From Scatophagus argus (lineage: Eukaryota > Chordata > Actinopteri > Scatophagidae): a stretch of DNA of 64,000 nucleotides. The notes under the pieces are model-generated. The model was not told the origin of the DNA. It ran no database searches and saw only the letters and a program-made list of their open reading frames with translations. The translations under genes were made by a program, and so were the position numbers. This document shows positions 12,289-25,514 of this stretch, piece after piece (position 1 is the first letter of the stretch; each line of letters opens with the position of its first letter). Location of the stretch: NCBI RefSeq assembly GCF_020382885.2, contig NC_058499.1, positions 15,051,872-15,115,871 on the forward strand, written 5' to 3'.

Positions 12289-14506
12289 TCAACCGTGGGT
12301 CCCCAAAACGGTGTCCCTCCTCAGGGGCCTCTCCACCCTCACGGTGCTGGGGTCACATTCCAGCATCTCTCTGATCCAATCATCATCCAGCGCTCCGTTT
12401 ATGAACTCCTCCAGACTGATGATGGCTACAGACATAACAAGGACAGACAGCGATTGCAGACAAAAATGCTGCAGTGTTGATATTAGAGGGCTGGAGCTGA
12501 ATACTTTTTTTTTTCCTGTTAGCCAATTACTGCCTATATATATATATGAAATCCATGAAAGAAGAACATTAGTTGTTTCACAAGTGTAAGCATTATGTGG
12601 AGGTGTGTGTTTATTCACAATCGCAGGTTTATAACTGCTGCCAAATTGAACTTAATCAATATGCAGCATTATTTAATATTTAATGATCTGGGCACATTAC
12701 ACATGCTGTAGTTTACCTTCTATTAGTTTACCTTCTATTAGCCTTTGTTTTGCCTTTGCATCATCTGAATAACAATCTTAGACTGAAAGACTTGTTCCAA
12801 CTAGTAAATGAACTAGATGTTTCTTTGCATCAGAGAATTGACAAAAAGCCTCCTTGGCCTCCTTGACTCCTAGACTTGACAGTCTTGGAAAACAATAAAC
12901 TGGGCAGGTGGAGTATGTTATCAGTGTATGTCTCTCCTACAGAAACAAAGCCATTAACCATATGACATCTGTTTATTGGGGGGGGCACACTATGAAGTGT
13001 GTGCGATTTGTTAGCATAATTTCAAGAAGAAAAGGAAAACCATTTCCTCACCATTATTGTCTTTATCTAATCGCAGAAATATCCTGTTGGTACATTCTTC
13101 AGCTGTAAGTGGGTTGGGTTTGGTTAAAGCAGCTGCTACGCTCATCTTATAAACAGCCTGTGAACAAAAGGAAACACTCAGCAGTTGGGAGTAATGTGGT
13201 AGCATCTGTAGCACCATCTCATAAGGAAACTGTAGTTTGCTTTGTGTGTGTGAATGATTCAGCAAAGCATACACCCACCTGCATGATCTCCAACATTTCC
13301 TCCCTGGTAATGGTTCCATCTCTGTCTTTATCATAAAGCTTGAAAGACCACCGCAGCTTCTCCACAGCTGAGCCTTCAATAAGCATGCTGATGGCCATGA
13401 CGTATTCCCTGAAGTCGACCACCCCGTCCTGAAGGAAAGCACCCCCATTAATACCTGTTTGTCTGTCATTCTCTTTTGTTCATTGTGCCATCTTTGTGAT
13501 GCCCCATTAAGACAGAATGGTATTTATTACTGTTCTGTTAGTGTTGTAAGTAGGGTTGGGCAAGTTAACGCGTTATTATTGCTTCCTTCCAGACTCATCA
13601 GATACACAGTTTAAAGTCATTCAGAGCCCTTCGCTTACCCCGTTACTGTCCAGTGTGCGGAATATCTGTTCTGCATACTCAGCCGATTCACTGCCTCCTG
13701 TTCCATTACAGAAATGCCTTTGAAACTCATGAAGAGTGATCAGCCCACTTGGACATTCATTAATAAACTTTCTGTGACAAAAGACAGAGAACACACTTAT
13801 AAGAGATAAGCGATAAAGAACAATACCAGCTGTTGTAATACACATGGAAATGCATAGGCAGTTAGGACAAAGGGTCTGGTTGTGTCAGAAGGAAGGTGTC
13901 CTTTTTATTAAGAATTAAGAGAATTAAGGTCAATCCATCCCCAACCTGTGCAGATTACACGTGTTGTTTACATCCAGGGACATGGGTGTTTGGATAATTA
14001 GGGCAAATGATTTTGAACCACTACACTACAACATGGCAGAGTGAAGCTCATCAGCAGTATGTAGACATTAAGATAAACTCGGGCTACAGATACTATTTTC
14101 AAGTTTCTGCTACTGTTCACAGTAAAATAAATGGAGTTAAAGAGACAAAGCGAGAAGAAATTTAAACAAAAGACCAAGGAAATGGTTGGTAAATGTGCTT
14201 AGAATGTAATGCATCCTACACAACAAAAAGACACACAGCAGTAAACTTCTTGAAAGTTGCCTCACCAAAACTGCAGTTTAAGATACATGCATGCAGTAGG
14301 AACTATGGATTTTAACGTTTCTAAAAGCTCAAACAGAAGCTCTGAATGTTTCCAGTTCTTCCCCCCTTCATCTTCTACACACAGCATGGAACCCGCTGAT
14401 CTGTAGAAATGTAAAAAGCCAAATGAAGATCTTACCTGAACCATTCGTACAGCTCCGTAACATAAGACTCCCCTCTTCTAGAAGGCAAGGTAGCAGCTTG
14501 GCCCAT
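12289..14506 (-). CDS. Guanylate-cyclase-activating-protein (GCAP) family EF-hand protein
   Basis: Neuronal calcium-sensor protein. Family knowledge: GCAPs regulate photoreceptor membrane guanylate cyclases in response to calcium. Five minus-strand exons: 14436-14506, 13639-13771, 13279-13428, 13052-13157, 12289-12425; they total 597 nt and give 198 residues plus TGA, exactly in frame. The start MGQAAT fits an N-myristoylation signal. EF1 is degenerate and carries NECPSGLITLHEF, the CPxG signature of the family; EF2 is DSNGDGVVDFRE, EF3 DKDRDGTITREE, EF4 DKDNNAIISLEE. The C-terminus (MLECDPSTVRVERPLRR) recalls the fish-specific GCAP branch (guca1g/GCAP7-like), but the exact orthologue is not settled, so no symbol is given. 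An AATAAA on the minus strand at 12247-12252 lies 37 nt past the stop. It sits between ppfibp1 and bmal2 in the same orientation. Confidence 0.9.
13551..13582. repeat. Fragment of a dispersed repeat (GGGCAAGTTAACGCGTTATT type)
   Basis: The short string TAGGGTTGGGCAAGTTAACG, followed by CGTTATTATTGC, in an intron of the GCAP gene looks like the end of a widespread vertebrate hAT-like element. Too short for firm assignment. Confidence 0.35.
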
Positions 14507-17500
14507 TCTGTAAAGGAGCAGCAACAGCTCTGCATTCACCACTGACTGACTTAAGAGACACAACAAATCCAAGCTTAAGCCATGCTTTCTTAATTGCACC
14601 AACCGCTACCTTATCACATTTCACTAATTACATGGAGCAAATCTTCTTGTGGGGAGGCAGTGGCAGGGGTGAGGTGCAGGTGGTGAATAAAAAGTGCCAA
14701 GAGCCTGAGGAAATGTTTTGAATCCAGCGAGACTGTTCACAATCTGTTCTGTCTTTGCAAATATAGAAATTTTCTGTTGAGGGGGTTAATAAAGTAATAT
14801 TTATTAATGACAACCCAGGAAAACATGGTAGCAATAGACAAACACAGTAAACGCTTCCTCTGTGGGCCAGTAATCAAACATCTTCAGCTAAAAATAAAAC
14901 CTAGAAAAGTGGTAGGAAGTGGTAGGATGGAGAGAGTATCAAGCCACCAACCGTCCTACATAAGCCCTAAGGTTAAGGTCCTTCCTCCTGTTCAGGCAGT
15001 TGGCTGAGTCAGTGCACACACAAACACCAGTCTGTCTTTATTTCCCCCAGCCTGATGATGCAACATGTTGAAAAACTAATAATAAATGACACAAATGTAG
15101 TGGGCTACTAGATACAAAGAAAGGCATGAATTCACAACATAATATGTCCTAGCTTACAAAATCTACTGTTTTATTTCAAACGGAGACAGAAGCAAAAGTA
15201 TGTGACCTCTCAGCAAGATGCATCACTCAGTCACCACCAAATGAGCTGAAGTCAGAACAATGTTTTAGCTTTCAGCGGAGATTGCAGCTACAACCGTGCA
15301 ATAATAAAACAAGAACAGAAAGAAAAATACAAAATGGATTTCAGGAAAAAAAACAAAAACAGCCTGTGTCTATGGCACGACTCCATAGCTCTGGTTGTTT
15401 GGTTAGGTAGAGAGTGCTGAACTCTGTGAAGCCTCCGCTTCATTCATGATGTGCACAGTATGCCATGTGGCAGCAAGTTAATCCAATGACACGTTTTAGG
15501 CCCCCTTTCAGTCTGCGGAGGTGCCAGTTGGGTAGGCGATCTCCATAAGCAACACAGGTTTATTGTGTGTCCGGGCAGACATGTCCAAAGGCACTTCGGA
15601 CACAGGCAGGAGGATCCTCGTGAGTTCAGCTGCTCCATTCACAGGCTCCTCATAAATTCAAGCATTTGACAGAAAAGACAGTATTCTTCATGATTCACAA
15701 TAACCTTTTCTATACTCGGAATAAGAATTCCTCATGGCAAATCCCAACAGTCCTTATGCGATTTATAAACCGTTGCCCTAAATAAGATACCCATAGGAGC
15801 AATGGCATGGCATGAGAGCTACACAGTTCCATATATTGTATATTTGGGCAGCAACACAACAGCTGATGTTTTGACCGATGAGTCTAGGTATTAATGAATA
15901 ACTAAGATACACATACACAGTCCAGAAACTTAAACATATACAGACTTTGCACTTTTCATTGCATTCCTTATGAGACTGCAGCACTGAATACTGAAAGTTA
16001 TTCAGGATAAAGAAACATGATTTGATAAATGTAACATGCACCTCAGTGAATAGAGTCAAATGAATCCAAAATAAATGTGCCAACAAATATAGCTGGATTT
16101 TAGCTTGTTCGAATTTTCTTATGAACAGTTTGTGAATTTGCATTCACTATGTTTTGAGAAACTTAAAGGGAAAGTGTACCAAAGTGTTCAATTTCTTTTT
16201 AAGCAAGCCAATACAATCATTTTCTTAATGTGCAAAAAAAATATACAATTTTGGTATCATTTGGCATGGGCTTAACTGTCTTTTGTCTTTTTCCTTAGAA
16301 ATATCACTGAGAGACAATAATTTTTACTTTGTTAGTTCTAAACTGTACCTTACAAAACCCATCAGGCTACCTCATGATTATCAGCAGGGGATCATTAACA
16401 TATAAGTCATCACATAACAGCTGTCAATGTGTAGTGTTGGTAAAAATCCAAGATATGCACTTGTGAGCATGGGAAAAAAAAACTCTACATGAGGTAAATC
16501 GCAACGGGGTCCATACAACTCAGTGACTCATTCAAGTTCTCATCAAATGTCATGTTACAAGTCAGCAGTTTGTCTTAAAACGTTTTGAGTCGTGCATGAT
16601 ATGGGAGTGACAATTACATGGAGAAAGAACACACCTTAAAATTTGGATGTTATGGAATGATAGCTCTGCATAGCATAGTCCCTTAAGAAATGTATACATG
16701 ACAACATTTTGTGCCTGCGACAAATCTTCAGTGCATAATAGTACAAGGAAAGAAAAACAGCTGAAGTTATGACTTACTTGCAAGACTATAAAGGTGGTAA
16801 GTGAAAGAGGTATGAGTGTAAGATGAGACATGACTCAAACCAATGCACAGACTGTAGGGAAGTAGGACAAAATACTGCTACAGTTAAAAAGGACTATGTT
16901 TTTGTATGTTCAGATGTGGCGGTTCTGTTTCCATTACTCCCTGAGTTATCACTTGCACCATCACATTCAAGAGATCATCCTCAAACATGTTCTGATAAAA
17001 TGTCACAGATGTGAAATGGGTTTGCTGCTCAGCCCACTGCTACCAAACCTCCATTTCAGCACCTCTAAAGTGCTGTTTCACTTTGCATGAAGTAGTACTG
17101 TAGTGCTCATAAATCTATGAATGGTCGACCACCAAAACTGGCTGTTCTCCAACAGATTAATGAAGATGGATCACTTTTGCCAAGAAATATTAAATGTTTA
17201 GCACAAGGGCAAAAAATTCAGGGCAGCCAACACACCTGTAGAAGCGTACTTAGGAAAAAATTAAATTATTTTCCTAAACAACTTATCCCTTTAAGACAGA
17301 TAAGTCCTGAAGAAGTGGCATTTGCAATCATACCAAATCCACACATATACAATATGTTCAAGTCAGTGGACAAGAGAGGTGGTTGCTGGACTGTTTCCAT
17401 GGTAAATGTTCAGATACTGACAAGTTAAGAGAAAATCTCTGAGTAGTACATCAATAGATGACTCTCAAAGTTAGAGGTTATGGAAGTGTGGTCTGCCATG

Positions 17501-18136
17501 GTACACTGGCTTAGATCCTGAGGGGTCAAAGAGAGGGGCCAGGTGGTCAGAAGTGTCTTCCTCGGGTTTTAATTAAACATACAGTACCTAATCAAATTAC
17601 AACCTTTTAAAAAACATGAAATCGGTTCAGTGCAAATCCGTCTTTTTTATTTTTCCGTTTTTTTGTTGTTGTTTTTTTGCATTCTTACTCCCAACCTTTG
17701 TTCAAATGCAGGTACAGGAGAGAAATATAAGTAGGAATCCCGAGCTGTCATTTTTGTTCATGGGTTCTTCAACCTTGTGAGGCCTCTTCAGTTAAACAGA
17801 AGATGACGGTCGATACGAAGAAAGCAGTGAGGAACACCATTTGAGGGCAAGCAGACTGCTGTAAGGCGTTAGAGGCACATCCTCTTTCTGAAGAGGGGAA
17901 GCAGGTGTCCCTTATTGTCGTCGATCCCACTCCCTGTTAGAGCAGCCACATGGACACTACACAGCTTATGTGGAAAAAGTTTACTAATAAATAAAATAAG
18001 GACTTTAAAAAAGGGGAATGCCGTGTCTTAGAATGAGCATTCGGGTTCTCACCTTCAAAAAAACAAACAAACCCACAAAAACTGATGGTCCAAGTGTTTT
18101 TCAGCGTGCTATAGGAACACACTGAAGGAGCAGATT
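14507..18136. other. Spacer between the GCAP gene and bmal2 stop codon
   Basis: About 3.6 kb containing the bmal2 3' UTR on the minus strand and the promoter side of the GCAP gene. A minus-strand AATAAA at 17646-17651, about 490 nt past the bmal2 stop, is a candidate poly(A) signal. Another minus-strand AATAAA lies near 15037-15042. Short open frames here show no family similarity I recognise. Confidence 0.5.
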
Positions 18137-21100
18137 CTATAAAGACCAGTGCATCTCTTCAAAGTCCACAGCTTCACCCAGGTTTGTGTCCGTCTCCAGG
18201 AGGCTCATGATCACTGCCATGGCTGCTTCATCATTGCTAAGACTACTAAGGCCTGGTCCAACCACGCTGTCCAAATCCAGCTGGGGATTCTCAGCTGAGA
18301 TGAGACGGAGTGACAGAAGTTATAAGAGGAGAAAACTAAACATTGTCTGACATACAATTTACACATAAGCTTAAAAACAGGACCAGATAAAGTACCCATG
18401 AGTGCTTCTCCTCCTGAGAATGCGGCTCCCGGTGGCTCACCCTCTGAGCTGGACTTTCCTGGCATCTCCATGTCTGTTGCCTCTCCATTTGGCACCTAGA
18501 GACCAACATGGGAAAGCAAATTACAACTCTCAAATTACATCTGGCAGGGGTTTAGTCATGAGGGGAAAAAAAACAAAAAAACAAAAAAAGCAAGAATCAA
18601 ATCTGTGCAGGTTTTGATTACGCCTTTTAACCTTTGGAAGAAATTTACCAGGAGATACAGCGGTGACGAAAATATTTATCAAAGGAGGCAGCAAAACATG
18701 AAAAACCAGACAGAGCTTGTACAGTCACTTTTTTACAGTGAGTAGGAAGGAGGCAGTCTGAATAATCAGCTAGGTTGATGATTAGCCATATACACAAAAA
18801 AAGATTTAATCCCTCATTGCAAATCAAAATGTTTGACGTTTTGCAAATTACTCCCTATAACATAAAGCAAAATTTTAAAAACTTAATTTTGTTTTATTCG
18901 TTTTAAAGTTACATTTCACACCTTTGGTTGAGTAGTGATAGGTAATTCTACACAATCAAAGGCCTACATGTACGCATATATGGTTTATTATTTTAAATCA
19001 AATTAACTATGGGCAGCCATTCATCAACTTTCATCCACCACTACTGACTGGGACAGATGCACCATGACCAAAGACATGCATGTATTAAGACTTACATTGT
19101 TGCTGATTTGATTATGGGTTTGTTGACATTTATCCTGTGGTAGACTGAATGGGCTGACACTACCGCTGGAAGGTGAGGAGTTCAGCCTAAAAGAAGTTAT
19201 AGTTAACAGTTTTAAAAAGACTGTCGCATTAATGTACACAGACAAAAAATATACTTGCTGATTCACTGTCTGTGGAATTTACACATCTTAACACATCACA
19301 TATCAAAGAGAATACGCGCTGTTGTGAGGCCCCACCTGTTGAAGTCCAGCAGCTCATTGGCAATCTGGGTCCCTATGCTTCCAGCATATATCATAGAACC
19401 AGGTGAGGTGGAGATACCTGGTATAACTGGAAGGGACTTCTTGCCATCTTCTGACAGAAATGTTAGGAATGAAAGACACAGACAACATGCACGTTACCTC
19501 TGTACAATATCTAACCATACAACGTACATTTTTAAATACCACGGGCTCATATAATGATGGGTTTTGTTCCTCTGAACTGACCTTCAGACGTCTTGGAATT
19601 GCTCGACTGTTCAGATCTGTTTGACCGGCTGGTTCGACTGTGATCGTGCCTTTTTTTTTTTACAGGATGAAGAAAACAGATGAAGCATGCATGAAATACT
19701 GTATATGCACCTTGCATGCAAAGATATTTAGGTAACGCACAAAGAGATTGATGCATATACTCACGATATAACTGTGTTAGTTGACACTATGTATTCTACT
19801 TCTTTGGTCCAGGGATTTACAAAACTAAACCACTGACTTTGCAGAGTGACAAACGAGCCATGTTTTGTTTTGAATTTATAGCAGTTTGTCTCTATTTTCT
19901 CTTTACTCCGCAGCACTGTGGAAGAAAAACAGCGAGAGGACAGATTAGAAAACAAATCAGTGGAAATGGAAGCATCAGCTTATCTGATCTAAACAGGTTT
20001 ATATAACTGAAGAATTTAGGTGTCTTCCTGAAAATGCCAATAAAGGATCTATGACAATTAGAAGGTATACCTTTTCGATGTCTGTCAGCTAACTGTGGTA
20101 AATCATCTTGATGGAAATACTCATAGCATGATGTCCCAAGCAGTTCTTGGGGCAGATAACCAAGAATGGTTGTAGCTCTTTGGAAGGAAAAAGTTAAATG
20201 TCAAGTAAGGAATACAAGTTTATCATTGGTGTGAAAAATAAACACACATTGTACTATATAGAGCATTCTATGTATTCAAAGGCAGTAACAAAGTTGTTAA
20301 TACAACATTAATAAAGAAATGTCTCAGTGATTATACATTATATCAACAAAGCTGTGCATCAACAAACTACAATCCACTTGTAGCCTCTTGTTGAAACTCA
20401 GTTCTACCTTTGATCAACAAAGGTGAATTTGCCATCCATGGCATAGCGTGTGATGAACTCTGTGGGCTTAACTTGCACTTCTCCATTAACCTGAGGAGAT
20501 GAGTGGGAGTGGACGCGTCCCACCGCCACCAGGCAGCTAAAGTGGGAACTATCCTGCTTGTCTGCCTCACCCTCCCCCTCTGCTCCCATCTGACTGGTAG
20601 GCCAGCTGCGCATGTAGCCTGTGCAGTGGACTGTGCAGTACTTCTGCGACTCTGGAGGCACAAGGACATGCAAATCACAACATGCAAACATACAAAAAAT
20701 AAATAATATTAAATTAAGGTATTCTTTTCCACCAGGACTTCTCAAAGTCTGACGCCACAGACCCACCTCCAGGGTAAAATCAAGACAACTGAACACCCCC
20801 ACCACGATTTCATGTCTACTTGGAATTGCTTCCCTGCCTTGTCACAAGTATTTCATTGACCAGTCGACCGTGAGTGGATACTTCAGTGATCTTCTCTGAA
20901 CTTGAGTGGCAGCATACCTGATCAATATTATATAACCCCGAAGGTACAAAAGACATCTGGTGGAATAATTCACTGCATAATTTCCATACCTTTCTTTTTG
21001 GAGGTGCTGGCTTGGAATTCTTTCTCTTCCACTTTTACAGAAATTTTATTGTATTTCATGCGGCAGAAGAATGAGCGCCGTGCACCTGAACAGAGCCGCG

Positions 21101-24100
21101 CTGCACCGACTGGCAGGTCGGCCTGGACCTGCAGACCAGCTGGAGACATGACAGTACTGTTAAATGTGCTCACACACACAAATTCACACAGACAAAAATA
21201 AATGCTTTACTTTTAGCATCTATTAGCCGTTCACGAGGGTACAATTCAGAAGCCGACAGCTGCTCCTTCACTTTTCCCATGTCCTTTGGGTGTATATAAT
21301 CAAACAGGCTCTGACCAATCAGCTCCACCTGTGGGAAGAACAAACAGCTTATCAAACACACCTAAACATGCCTTTCATGCTGATCAAAAATGTCAAAACC
21401 ACTCTGCAACTGAGGCAAGTTCTGTTAATGAATAAATTTAACATAATACATCAATTGTGGACTGTTGACCCCAGAGCGCACCAGATACTGAGTGGAGCAG
21501 AGATGGAAGAGATTTGAATATAAGTAAGACTGATGCAGAAAAGCAAGAGCTAATTTCTCTAAGCTTTCTTGAAGGACAGTTTATGAATGTCCTTTTACTC
21601 CACTTAACAAAAACACGATACATTTACATTACACATGAAGATGTACCAGTGCGCTTTTTAAATGTCATCATGTAAATATAACCATCAATTTCATATTTCT
21701 TAAGTAGACTTCTGTGAAATCTGTGCACACCATGCGAAATGTGTTGCATCAGTCCCACACGAGCTGGTGGGTTCTAGTCCATTAACACTGGCTCCAAGAC
21801 AACGCAACCCATCTGGTGCGTCCGGGCAGTCACATGAGCAAAGATGCTGCAGACACAGTAACAAATGTAAAAGTGTTACCCGACTATAATTTAATATCTT
21901 CGTCACAGACTCTGAGACAAAAACTATTTTCCCACGATCGCAGCCCACTACAAACAGGAACCCATCTGCAGCCTGCATGAGACAGAAACATGGGGAAAAT
22001 GGGGGACCCAGAGTGATGACATGGTCAAGACAAAAGCAAGAGGCCTTTGAGTAGATTTGTTTCTTTTTATTTAGATGTTTTATTGTAACTGATATATTTT
22101 TAAACCAAACAGAAACATTTTCAAAAAATAAATTAATTAAAAAAATCAGTGCAATCAACTACGAGAACAGCCTACACAATGACTAAAATTTGGAGCGTGT
22201 GCTCTTCCTTCAGATAGATTTAATGTTTTTTGTATGTTGTGTCAAGTGAACAAAGTCAACAGTGAGGCAGGGAGATTGTCACTAGCTTAAGTTTGTAGCC
22301 TGATCAGTGAATTTTGAATGAAATATTCCCTGAAGTAATTGTCTTTAAAATAAAACAGATATTTTAATGCAGCATCATTTTCTCAAATTGGATGCACATA
22401 AATAGTCGGCTGCCTTTGTCAACAGTATGTTTACCTTGAGGACAAGGTGTTTGAGCTCCTCATCAGGAAGGAATGACGGTTTGTAGTTGGCTTCAGAAAA
22501 AGAACTTCCTGAACCTGAAAATATAGACAAAAATGTTACATAACCAGTCTAATATGAGATTACTACTTTATATCTCCACATTGAGTTTAGAGGATAATTA
22601 CAGTTCATTACAGCACTGATTAGTTTTAGGCCATTAGCTCTGCCTGGAATAAAACTGTACTCGCTAAGTTGGCGGTTGAGATCTGTGAATTACAAATCAT
22701 AGACATAAAGAGGAACATGTTTGTTAGGGACAGACCCAATAAAAATTAAAATTTATTATTACATTCATCGCAGTGACAGTGAAGTGAAAAATTACTTCTC
22801 TCAATAAAGATGTAAGCCATACTGCAATTGCACTGTGAGATGAAAAACTATGACAATATGACTGCACCATCGCCAAAAACAAGTCAGACACGGAACCGCG
22901 TGGTAGGTTCTGCACAAACCATTGAGTTACCCCCATTTATGCATAAAAGAAAATAAAGATAAACGGTAAATTATCAGTGAGGTTTGCAGATTTATTTCCT
23001 CATATTTCCTCATTCAACTTGAACCTTAGCACAATTGCCTTTCACTTTACTTTTTAATGGGGTATTATCAAAAAAAATATTACTTTACCTACAAATGAAG
23101 TGATTTAGATAGTCTGGCTAAAAGGTTACTGTTCACATAACATCAACTGTGATATGATACCTTTGAGAGATTTGAGGTGCTGCACAGCCATTCTGAGCAC
23201 AGTGAGCTTGTCCAGCTTCCGGGACATGGGGTTACAGGTAGGGATCATGGCTGATAGTTTGTCAATGAGGTTGTTCATTTTATCACGTCTCCTCTTCTCA
23301 ATTTGGCTATGTGGTTCCCTGCAGAGACATGAAATAATAAATAATTTAGAAGATTCAAGGGAGTTTTTATGCTTTCACCTTTAAGACCTTCTGCACCAGT
23401 AAAATGTGGCATTTCCTAAAATTTAAACAATAACATAAACAATGGATATTGAAAAGTCGATGGTAACATTGAACGGGAAATGTTATAAATGGAGTGGTCA
23501 AACATAAACTACCTGAAGCATTTAATTTTGACATGTTGGTCCTCTCCATCTGACCTACAGATCAGAAAAACACACATGTGAAATGCACATGTACACACAT
23601 GCACAACAGCAGAAAATGAAACAGGTCAGTTTCAAAGATCTTCAGTTATCACACAGTACCCATTTTGGTCATCTTCCATATCTGCGTCAGGGGTCAAAAC
23701 AGCTTTTCTTTCCCTATGAATAAAATTCATTACCATCAATGGCAGTCAGCAACAATTTAGGCCACTGGATTAATGAGATTTATGTAAGCCAAACTGAAGC
23801 GATCGCACAATACTTACTGGTTGTCCGTGCTGCCCTTGCGCTTACGGGGCATCTCTATGTTCAAAGACATGCCAGCAGCTGAGGACGGGGTCATCAGACT
23901 GGTCAAAGACATAGAACTGCACTGGTTTTCCTCAACCAGCACATCTTCTGAAGGACACAAGGTACAATATCCATTAACATAGCAGGTACTGTGTTAATAA
24001 TTGCAATTACAAGCTAAATTTCAATCTCTCTAAATTTTGAAATACTCTATGGACTACAGCCAGACTTGAAGTATAAAGCTGGGAAAAAGAAGTAAGAGGA

Positions 24101-25426
24101 GAGTATGTCCTGCAATCTCTACGATTGAAAAGGAGATTGTGGATGCCCTCAAGATTGATCGTAAACCAAAATTGTAAGATCGCCCACACCTACTGGATTG
24201 TGACTATAGCAGAGCACTAAGTCAGTTATTCATAGGTAAATTATTGTGTCACAGTCCTCCCTTCTTTAAGCTACTGACAAAGCTCTCATGGAGAAAACCA
24301 TGATCTCCCTGTCATCTTATTGAGCCCAAGGGCACATGATCAGCCTCTGAGCAGTTTCTCTGCACAAAAAGCTGTAACAGCATCATTATTACAGGGAAAC
24401 AAATGTTAATCCAACATTTAATTAGAGCAGCAGCCAAAACAAAATTGATTATGAACTGATCTATTAATTTCAACAATTATTTGAACCAACCTTTCCAAAC
24501 AGATGACCAACAGCCTAACATGCAATATCTTTGGCATCTGAGCAGCAACAGAAACTTTTATACAAGTTGCTCTCCTTGTAAGTGAAGAACTGAAGACCAA
24601 CTGATTACTTGTTTCATCCTTTCATCCCTATACTCCACCCCAGATAAAAACATGCTGGCAGTGCCTGAATAATAATGCTTACCTCCAGGTGTCAGGCCAT
24701 GTGTTAATGGAGATGATTAAATCTCTAGCACATGTGGTGGAGCTGTTCAGAGACTAGCAACAACACATTGTAGCTCTACTACTTCTCTCTCTATATCTCT
24801 GCAGACTGTCATCTGTTCTGGCAAGGTGCGGAGCTGCCATGACTGTGAATTAGTCATGTTCTCAGAAGTATGAGAGTGAACGTGTGGGAGAGAAACTCCA
24901 GAAAACAACACGCGACAGAACAAATGCTGCCAATATCCATGACAACTATTTTTAACTCTGCTTCACAGACCCTGTGACCCAAATAGCCATTAACAGATCA
25001 GCAACAACCTGATTTTTAATCCTGCTCCCCTTGTCAAGATCTGATGGATTACAGGGTTACAGTGAGGGCAACAAGATGACTGGACATCAGGCCATGCAGA
25101 CACCCCTTTGCAAACTCCCTGAATCCCTCTGTCCTGCTCACGTGTTCATTAGCTCGCTCATTCACTCAATCCATGAATGAGCATCTGCTGCACCTAAAAA
25201 AAACTCACAAGCTGTACTGCATGTCTCACTAACATTGCCACACAGTAATGGCATCACGTGAAAAGGCAGATTGGCTTATTCTATTAAAATTTCAAGTATA
25301 CTTTAATCAATCTTGGTCTCTCTTAGGAAAAACCGTCACCAAATTGCTGCAGAGGTATTTATGCAACAATGGTTAATTGTGTTACCAAATCAGGCCATGA
25401 GTTACTCTATGCCACCCCAGTTCACA

Positions 25427-25514
<88 letters not shown>

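Noticed and set aside
15494-15655. Minus-strand open stretch ending PVLLMEIAYPTGTSAD, resembling a terminal exon
   Set aside because: Only about 50 codons, weak acceptor, another frame is open across the same bases, and no family recognised.
15778-16143. 121-codon minus-strand open frame
   Set aside because: AT-rich, Phe/Ile/Tyr-heavy, no splice context or similarity; likely chance within the bmal2-GCAP spacer.
17117-17428. 103-codon plus-strand open frame
   Set aside because: No recognisable domain, no promoter or splice support, antisense to the region past the bmal2 3' end; chance is likely.
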